Made by a program: the position numbers and the translations under genes. The notes below the pieces were generated by a model, which had not been told where the DNA came from, made no database searches, and was given only the letters and a program-made list of their open reading frames with translations. This document shows, piece after piece, positions 58,163 through 64,000 of a stretch of 64,000 nucleotides of DNA. Source of the stretch: JAVSMW01 sp032027005 (GTDB lineage Bacteria > Bacillota > Thermincolia > Thermincolales > UBA2595); assembly GCA_032027005.1 (NCBI GenBank), contig JAVSMW010000008.1:1-64000 (forward strand), written 5' to 3'. How positions within the stretch are numbered: position 1 is the stretch's first letter; each line of letters starts with the position of its first letter.

Positions 58163-58539
58163 TATCAACACTCCTGTCTAATTGACACTCCCATGCCCTA
58201 TGCAAGGGGATTCTTGGGTGTTATGTTTCGCCCTTTAAACACAGATCCCTTTTTACTGAGCTTCCGCCGCCCATTCATAAAAGGTTTCTTTAATATTTTG
58301 CCATATTTAATCCATTTACAACGGGCTGTACTATTTAATCAATCAGTATTATAATCCAGATATAGGCCGTTTTAGTTACATACAGTAGGCTCTCGGAAAT
58401 AGTTTTTTGACGCTGGAAAAGAAAACGCAGAGGTTAGGGAGGTCACAGAGGTTACAGAGGTCACGGAGGGAGAGTGCCAGTACAAATAAAAGTATTAAGA
58501 ATTTCCGAGAGAGAACATTCATAAAAAAAGGAGGGCAAC
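58163..58539. other. Intergenic region with an Rhs scrap and a palindromic element
   Basis: At about 58343-58380 the plus strand encodes QYYNPDIGRFSYI, the Rhs core motif, a third remnant of that family. At 58390-58511 two 11-bp inverted repeats (CTCTCGGAAAT/ATTTCCGAGAG) enclose 100 bases of CAGAGGTYACAGAGG-type repeats, a miniature-element layout. The ribosome site AAAAGGAGGG of the next gene follows. Confidence 0.5.
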
Positions 58540-60093
58540 ATGAACCCAATCTGCAGAAAAATTTACCTTGAGTTAAATAAACCTGGCTTTAACGACACGN
58601 TTGCTGACAAAGACAGAATCGTCCGGGCCTTAAAGCCTGAATATGGTAATGTTATTTTTCCTATCGATAGGTTTAAATCCTGTTATAAAATGTTCAGAGA
58701 CTTCGATTGGAAGCTGACCGTTACCATGGTGCAGACAGGTTATGCGTGGGAAATAGTCAGAGTAGAGCCGGGCAATACCACCGACAAGAACTATGCGTAT
58801 GCCGCTGATCTCGGCAGCACCACTGTCGTTATGCAGTTGGTTGAATTAAACAGTGGAGTTGTATTAGCTGAAGAGAGCATATTTAATCATCAGATTCCAT
58901 TTGGGGAAGAGATTCTCAGCCGGATTTTTTATGCTAAGGATAATGAAGACCATTTAAAGGAAATCCAAAGATGTACATTGTTTAACTTCAGGGAACTCAT
59001 GGATAAGCTGCACGCAGCAACTGGGGTTNCTCCCGGGGAATGCGGAGTGTTGGTGATTGGCGGCAATACAACCATGATTCATTTTCTTTTTGGCATAGAT
59101 CCCTGGTTAATATTCTATACCCCGTTCACTCCTTCTTTTAACAGCAGCGNTTTTATTTCGGGAAGAGAGCTAGAGTTGCCCTTNGACGGATTGGTTTACT
59201 GTTTTCCTTCAGTAGCTAACTATGTCGGGGGCGACATCATCAGCGGGTTAATGGCGTCGGAAATGTATAAACACAGGGAGCTGTCACTATTTATCGATAT
59301 AGGGACAAATGGCGAAATGATTCTTGGGAATGACCAATTCCTCCTTGCAGCGGCTGGAGCTGCGGGACCTGCCCTGNAAGGAGGCATCAGCAAACAGGGG
59401 ATGAGGGCCGCCGCGGGTGCTGTGGATTCGGTGAAGATTGTCAACAATGAAATGATTCTCACCACCATCAACAATGAAAAGCCAATCGGCATCTGTGGCT
59501 CGGGGATTGTCGATTTATTAGCAGAGATGCTGTTGGAAGGGTGGATTGATTACGCGGGAGTTTTTGTTCCGGGCAAATCAGAGCGTATCGTAAAGCGGGA
59601 AGGTGAATATAAAGTTGTTTATGCCTGGGCAAATGAATCCGGATCGCAGGAAGAGCTAGTATTCAGCCAAACTGATATTGTAATGTTTATGGATACAAAA
59701 GCAGCTGCCAATATCATGGTGGATTACCTGCTGGAAGCCTTAGATATCAAGCCTCACGAGATTCAAAAGATTTATTTGGCCGGAGCNTTTGGAACTCATC
59801 TCAATCTCGAGTCCGCCATTACCATCGGTTTATACCCCGATCTGCCCAGAGATAGATTTGTGCCTGTCGGCAATGGTTCACTTAAAGGGGCTCACTTGCT
59901 GCTTAAAAACGAGGAACTTTTATCAGCAGCGGAAAATATTATTGAAAGCATAATGTACTTGTCTCTTGCCGAGGCAGACGATTTTATAACCAAAATGTAC
60001 GCAGCCAAATTTCTGCCCCACACAAATTTTGAACTATATCCATCTGTAATGGAAAACCTGAAACTTCGCAGACAAAAATCCGCTGTGGAGTAG
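58540..60093 (+). CDS. ASKHA-domain protein, corrinoid activator-like (DUF4445)
   Basis: The 517-residue protein has an actin-like ASKHA ATPase core: phosphate-1 motif AADLGSTTVVMQL (about 87), GGNTTMIHFLFGI (about 175), IDIGTNGEM (about 252) and ICGSGIVDLLAEM (about 315). The C-terminal FGTHLNLESAITIGLYPD and VGNGSLKGAHLLL are typical of RACo/RamA-type proteins, which reduce Co(II) corrinoid proteins using ATP. Unlike RACo it has no N-terminal [2Fe-2S] cysteine set, so it would need a separate electron donor. Clients could be AcsCD or the corrinoid protein at 32.9 kb. Five N lie inside codons but the frame holds. AAAAGGAGGG precedes ATG 58540. Confidence 0.85.
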   Translation: MNPICRKIYLELNKPGFNDTXADKDRIVRALKPEYGNVIFPIDRFKSCYKMFRDFDWKLTVTMVQTGYAWEIVRVEPGNTTDKNYAYAADLGSTTVVMQLVELNSGVVLAEESIFNHQIPFGEEILSRIFYAKDNEDHLKEIQRCTLFNFRELMDKLHAATGVXPGECGVLVIGGNTTMIHFLFGIDPWLIFYTPFTPSFNSSXFISGRELELPXDGLVYCFPSVANYVGGDIISGLMASEMYKHRELSLFIDIGTNGEMILGNDQFLLAAAGAAGPALXGGISKQGMRAAAGAVDSVKIVNNEMILTTINNEKPIGICGSGIVDLLAEMLLEGWIDYAGVFVPGKSERIVKREGEYKVVYAWANESGSQEELVFSQTDIVMFMDTKAAANIMVDYLLEALDIKPHEIQKIYLAGXFGTHLNLESAITIGLYPDLPRDRFVPVGNGSLKGAHLLLKNEELLSAAENIIESIMYLSLAEADDFITKMYAAKFLPHTNFELYPSVMENLKLRRQKSAVE

Positions 60094-60200
60094 TCACTCA
60101 GCGTAGTATTAATTCTGTAAATATTTTTCCTTAATGTGATATAATACAGTAGTACAGTATCTGTTCACTGATTACTGATGACTCACGCAGAGGTGCCAAT

Positions 60201-60719
60201 ATGCTCACGAAACTATATCCCAAAGCCTATATTTCATCATTGATGGATGTTTCACCCGAATTTCTGGCCAAAAAGCGCATCAAAGGTCTCATCCTCGACC
60301 TTGACAATACTTTGGTAGCCTGGAAGGCCGGGGNTGTTTGCACCTGGAATGATTGAACATTTAAAGTCCTATAAGAACATGGGGATCAAGCTTTGTGTTG
60401 TGACCAATGCCATGAACAAGCGTGTCACTTCTCTGGTCAAGCCTTTGGGNCATACCCTGGGTAGCCCGGGCCGGNAAACCCAGCCGGCGGNCCCTTTTTG
60501 AAAGCCCTGAAAATCCTGGGCACTTCAGACGCCGAAACAGCAGTAGTCGGTGATCAACTTTTTACGGACGTCTTAGGCGGCAATAGGATGGGCTTATTCA
60601 CCATTCTTGTGCTGCCTATCAATAAAAGGNAGTTTATCGGGACCAGATTTGTCAGGCTGGTAGAAAAATATTGCTTACTACGAATGGTCAAAAAAGGGCT
60701 GATTCAATTACCTCGGTAA
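60201..60719 (+). CDS. YqeG-family HAD IIIA phosphatase
   Basis: About 170 residues. Motif I is LILDLDNTLVAWK, motif II is CVVTNAM, and motif III/IV is VVGDQLFTDVLGGNRMG, which together define the YqeG/PGP-type HAD IIIA family. Surplus bases at about 60334, 60450, 60475 and 60491 (all N, plus one extra T) break the frame; without them it reads continuously. YqeG is usually next to aroE in Firmicutes, as here. Its substrate in bacteria is unknown. Confidence 0.82.
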
Positions 60720-60767
60720 TGTTTCCATGTAATGGTATGTTTTATATTGAACTTGGAGGAAAAGAAA

Positions 60768-61620
60768 TTGATTAACGGTAAGACTAAAATTGTGGGAATC
60801 TTCGGCTGGCCGGTGGAGCATACTTTTTCACCGATTATGCATAATGCGGCTTTTGCTCACTTGAACCTGAATTATGTTNATATCCCTTTTCCAGTAGATC
60901 CGGTAAGACTGGGTGAGGCTGTTGACGGGATTAGGTCACTGGGCCTGACCGGAGTTAATGTGACGATCCCTCATAAAACTGCTGTGATGCCTTATCTTGA
61001 CAGGATAGATGAGGCTGCCAGATTGATTGGTGCGGTCAACACCATTGTTAATGATAATGGGATTCTGACCGGGTACAACACTGATGCCCCCGGTTTTGTG
61101 AAATCACTTGAGGTGGATGGGGGGATAAATCCCAGGGGTAAGCGGATCGTAATCCTGGGAGCGGGGGNAGCTGCCCGGGCGGTAGCAGTCCAGCTCGCCC
61201 TGGCGGGGGCCCGGGAGATTGTATTTTCCGCTCGTGACCTGCGGAAATCCGCCCAATTACAGGAAATTATCACCGGGTCAACAAATGCCCAAACTACAGA
61301 TGCAGTTTGGGGTGATGTTTCCGGGGCCGGAGTTGAGCAGACTGACATTCTGATCAATAGTACACCTTTAGGGATGCATCCTAACATAGAAATAATGCCG
61401 CCTGTTAACCTTCAGGCTTTGNCCAGATACCGCTCTGGTCTGTGACATGATATACAATCCCAGAGAGACTCTTTTTCTCAAAAAGGCCCGGGCAAGAGGC
61501 CTGAAAACTTTAAACGGATTGGGGATGCTTCTATACCAGGGGGCTATTGCATTTGAACTGTGGACCAACACTGAAGCTCCTGTTGAGGTAATGAAGGACA
61601 GATTAGAAAAAGTTATATAA
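60768..61620 (+). CDS. aroE: Shikimate dehydrogenase
   Basis: About 283 residues. The N-terminal shikimate site reads FGWPVEHTFSPIMHNAAF; the catalytic lysine is in NVTIPHKTAVMPYL; GAVNTIV and YNTDAPGF follow, then the NADP loop VILGAGGAARAVA. One N at 61422 must be dropped to join LQAL to PDTALVCDMIYNPRET and the normal C-terminus. TTG 60768 is preferred because TTGGAGGAAAAG precedes it. It reduces 3-dehydroshikimate in aromatic amino acid synthesis, with aroC and aroK downstream. Confidence 0.9.
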
Positions 61621-61756
61621 TATACCTAGATTAGCGAAAGTTTATGTCGGCATATGTTGGAAAATGTTGTAAAAAATTCTTGCTTTTTGGCAGGAGATTG
61701 CCCTCCGTAAAAGAATTAGATTTAGGTAAAGACTACTAAGCATCACGGAGGGGCCT

Positions 61757-62236
61757 ATGGAAGAATATCTCGCACTCAACCAGGTCAGCGAAATCCTGCA
61801 GGTCGAGCAAAGCACTATTCGATTCTGGGAAAAGGAATTTGCCGACTTTTTGAAGATCAAAACCAAGAGAGGCCAGCATAAACGTTTTTCACCGGAGCAT
61901 CTGGAGGTGTTAAACCAGATTAAAGAACTGCTTTATTCCGATATGTACACAATCAAGGGTGCCAGACGCAGGCTGGAGATGNACAGAACCTTAAACTGCG
62001 CCCTGGGGATTGAGAGTAATTTTAAAACAACTGTACTCTTTATGTTTTCTGCAATCATGAAAGAACTTCAAAATTACAAGGAAGAGACCAGGGAGCTGAG
62101 GGCCGAGGTACGCAAACTAAGAGAGCAAAAGAATAAAATAGAAGACNTTTTATTAGAAGAAAAAAACAAAGGCCTGATCGATTTTTTAAAGGGAAAAATG
62201 CAGCTTAAAAAAGTTTCAAGTCAAGAAGAAGCTTAA
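61757..62236 (+). CDS. MerR-family transcriptional regulator
   Basis: The 159-residue protein has an N-terminal MerR winged helix (YLALNQVSEILQVEQSTIRFW, then RRLE near 73) and a C-terminal coiled coil (ELQNYKEETRELRAEVRKLREQ). It lacks a ligand-binding cysteine motif, so it is not a metal sensor of the classical type. It sits between aroE and aroC; a link to aromatic synthesis is possible but unproven. CACGGAGGGG precedes ATG 61757. N at 61982 and 62147 are inside codons. Confidence 0.82.
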   Translation: MEEYLALNQVSEILQVEQSTIRFWEKEFADFLKIKTKRGQHKRFSPEHLEVLNQIKELLYSDMYTIKGARRRLEMXRTLNCALGIESNFKTTVLFMFSAIMKELQNYKEETRELRAEVRKLREQKNKIEDXLLEEKNKGLIDFLKGKMQLKKVSSQEEA

Positions 62237-62252
62237 CTGAGCTTCTTTTTTT
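62226..62252 (+). terminator. Terminator overlapping the MerR gene stop
   Basis: AAGAAGC and GCTTCTT form a 7-bp stem with an 8-base loop that contains the stop codon, followed by a T-run. It separates the regulator from aroC. Confidence 0.75.
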
Positions 62253-62258
62253 ACGCAA

Positions 62259-62287
62259 TTGACATCCTGGGCAATAAACTTCATAAT
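62259..62287 (+). promoter_or_regulatory. Sigma-A-type promoter of aroC-aroK
   Basis: A perfect TTGACA at 62259-62264 and CATAAT at 62282-62287 are separated by exactly 17 bases. The aroC start lies about 44 bases further on. Confidence 0.8.
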
Positions 62288-62330
62288 AGAAATAACGTTT
62301 GCAATTATAGTAGTAGGAGTGGTAGCATTG

Positions 62331-63488
62331 TTGAGATATCTGACTGCCGGTGAATCACATGGACCGGCTTTAACCTGCATTATTGAAGAACTTCCGGCAG
62401 GGATACCCCTTACAGAAGAGTACATAAATGTGCAGCTTGCCCGCAGACAGGGCGGTTATGGCCGGGGTGGCAGAATGCAGATTGAACGGGATCAGGTTAG
62501 GATCACAGCCGGGGTGCGGGGTGGTCTGACAACGGGGAGCCCGGTTTGCCTGGCAGTGGAAAATAAAGATTGGGCCAACTGGTCTGAGATTATGTCACCA
62601 GGTCAGGAAGCCAAATTGGATCAGCGGGTTGTCACAAAGCCCAGACCTGGTCATACTGACCTGGCTGGGGCCATAAAATATAATCACCGGGATATTCGCA
62701 ATATTTTAGAAAGATCAAGTGCCAGGGAAACTGCTGCCCGGGTGGCAGCCGGAACAACCGGCCGGGCAGTGCTGGAGCAGTTTGGGGTGGCAGTAGTCGG
62801 ACATGTGGTTAGGATTGGCGGGATTTCTGCCCGTGAATTGAACCTAACTGTGGAAGAAATCCGCAGCAGGGCGGCCGGGTCAGAGGTTATGTGTGCTGAT
62901 TATGATGTCGAAGAACAAATGAAACAGGAAATAGACCGTGCGAAGGCAGAAGGCGATTCTTTAGGCGGGNTGTTCGAAATTTTGGTTACCGGGCTGCCTG
63001 TGGGCTTGGGAAGTCACGCCCAATATGACCGGCGCTTAGACGGCCGCTTAGCACAAGCTCTGATGAGTATTCNNGCGATCAAGGNGGTAGAGGTCGGGAT
63101 NGGGTTTAAAGCTGCGGAACTGCCGGGTTCCCAGGTCCATGACGAAATATTTTATGATTCTGACCGGGGCTTCTGGCGGCAAACCAACAGGGCCGGAGGA
63201 CTCGAAGGAGGAGTTACTAATGGCGAGACATTAGTGTTAAGGGCGGCCATGAAACCAATACCTACTCTTTATAAGCCCTTGAAAAGTGTGGATTTACTGA
63301 CTAAAGAGCCCTATGAAGCCTCGGTCGAGAGATCTGATGTATGTGCTGTCCCGGCAGCGGCTGTGGTGGCAGAAGCCGTTGTGGCCTTTGAAATTGCCAG
63401 GTCTTGGCTGGAAAAGTTCGGCGGCGACAGTCTGGCTGAAATTAAACGCAATTATAGTTCATATATGGAATATGTAAAGCGGGTGTGA
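62331..63488 (+). CDS. aroC: Chorismate synthase
   Basis: About 385 residues from TTG 62331. The signature LRYLTAGESHGPALT is at the N-terminus, RQGGYGRGGRM near 45, RPGHTDLAGAIKY near 105 and SSARETAARVAAGT near 130, then GGLEGGVTNGE near 290, which are the FMN and substrate sites. It makes chorismate from EPSP. TAGGAGTGG upstream fixes the start; a longer frame from 62259 has no family support. N at 62970, 63073-63074, 63085 and 63101 affect single codons. aroK overlaps or follows at once. Confidence 0.94.
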   Translation: MRYLTAGESHGPALTCIIEELPAGIPLTEEYINVQLARRQGGYGRGGRMQIERDQVRITAGVRGGLTTGSPVCLAVENKDWANWSEIMSPGQEAKLDQRVVTKPRPGHTDLAGAIKYNHRDIRNILERSSARETAARVAAGTTGRAVLEQFGVAVVGHVVRIGGISARELNLTVEEIRSRAAGSEVMCADYDVEEQMKQEIDRAKAEGDSLGGXFEILVTGLPVGLGSHAQYDRRLDGRLAQALMSIXAIKXVEVGXGFKAAELPGSQVHDEIFYDSDRGFWRQTNRAGGLEGGVTNGETLVLRAAMKPIPTLYKPLKSVDLLTKEPYEASVERSDVCAVPAAAVVAEAVVAFEIARSWLEKFGGDSLAEIKRNYSSYMEYVKRV

Positions 63489-63490
63489 GG

Positions 63491-64000
63491 ATGCTGAATT
63501 TAGTATTAATAGGCTTTATGGGTACAGGTAAAAGTACGGTAGGCAAGAAGCTGGCCAAAAAACTGGGTTTGAAATTTGTGGATACCGACCAGGAAGTTGA
63601 ACGGGTTTGCGGGATGACGGTAAACCAAATATTTAAAAAATTTAAGGAAGTCCGCTTCCGCTCTGAAGAAAAAGCCGCATTACGGAGACTTACGGTAAAC
63701 ACAGGTCAGGTTATTTCTACCGGCGGGGGAACAGTTTTGGACCTGGAAAATTTAGAAATGCTCAGAGATAACGGATTCATAGTGTGCCTGACGGCTGAAC
63801 CGGAAGTTATCTATCAACGGCTGAAAAGGAAGAAAAACCGCCCTTTGTTGAAGACAGAAGATCCTCTGGCAACTGTAAAGCAATTGCTTCAAGACCGGGA
63901 ACCTTTTTACNACCAAAGCCGATGTTATGGTTGATACTTCGGTGAAAGATCTGGAATCCATTGTTGTCGAGGNTCGCCGGACTTTATAAGGANTTTAACA
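63491..64000 (+). CDS. aroK: Shikimate kinase (runs off the window)
   Basis: About 170 residues are visible. Walker A is GFMGTGKSTVGKKLA (about residue 8), the shikimate-binding aspartate is in FVDTDQEVE, STGGGTVL follows near 77, and KKNRPLL is the lid region. The N at 63911 must be dropped to continue into FYTKADVMVDTS; dropping the N at 63973 also keeps the frame open to the window end. It phosphorylates shikimate. ATG 63491 is preferred to GTG 63485. It lies three bases after aroC, in one operon. Confidence 0.9.

Overview
The window reads as a chromosomal segment of an anaerobic, spore-forming Firmicute of the Clostridia, most like the Peptococcaceae or Desulfotomaculum-type acetogens and syntrophs. 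The reasons are a Wood-Ljungdahl CO dehydrogenase/acetyl-CoA synthase operon, the anaerobic (cobalt-early) cobalamin pathway, spore germination lytic enzymes (CwlD- and SleB-like), DnaD/DnaI-type replication proteins, and strong AAGGAGG-type ribosome sites with frequent TTG/GTG starts. The species cannot be named from sequence alone.

Layout. (1) 0.1-8.5 kb, plus strand: cooC, acsA, acsB, acsC, acsD, acsE, the carbonyl branch and methyl-transfer core of acetyl-CoA synthesis. acsB is broken by one extra A. (2) 8.5-11.1 kb: an accessory patch with a cysteine-desulfurase-like gene between two near-identical 112-bp structured repeats, a transposase-like remnant and one copy of a second structured repeat. 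(3) 11.2-14.7 kb: cwlD, a frameshifted HD-GYP gene, dnaD-like and dnaI-like genes. (4) 14.77-25.1 kb: promoter, cobalamin riboswitch, terminator, then a tightly overlapping cobalt-uptake and corrin-ring operon (cbiM, N-like, Q, O, D, E, T, L, F, G, H, J, X, C), followed by a HAD phosphatase. (5) 26.4-33.5 kb: a six-gene unit bounded by terminators: MoxR-type ATPase, large VWA protein, DUF2284 protein, MtaA-like zinc methyltransferase, CobW GTPase and corrinoid protein. (6) 33.7-35.7 kb: an EEP-family hydrolase and a LysM/SleB-like hydrolase. (7) 36-49.7 kb, minus strand: a type 1 BREX phage-defence locus (brxL, pglZ, pglX, brxC; brxA and brxB probably lie in an unreadable block at 45.25-49.73 kb). 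pglX carries a 10-bp tandem duplication that breaks its frame. (8) 49.8-53 kb, minus strand: a four-gene DD35E transposon. (9) 53.2-58.5 kb: a second unreadable block, then Rhs C-terminal fragments, small membrane proteins and a truncated methyltransferase, a rearranged toxin/immunity-type region. (10) 58.5-64 kb, plus strand: an ASKHA corrinoid-activator-like gene, a YqeG-like phosphatase, aroE, a MerR regulator, aroC and aroK (running off the end).

How the genes fit together. Sections 1, 4, 5 and the ASKHA gene at 58.5 kb form a corrinoid theme: B12 is made in section 4, used by the corrinoid iron-sulfur protein in section 1 and by the corrinoid protein in section 5, and an ASKHA protein is the usual kind of reactivator for oxidised corrinoid proteins. 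The most interesting candidate for an undescribed system is the six-gene unit of section 5, where a MoxR/VWA remodelling pair sits with a corrinoid methyltransfer module that lacks a recognisable substrate-specific methyltransferase.

Sequence quality warning. Two blocks (45,252-49,731 and about 53,366-54,519) are mostly N. Between about 49.8 and 64 kb many single N characters behave as an inserted base: removing them restores reading frames in several genes. Some frameshifts may therefore be assembly errors.
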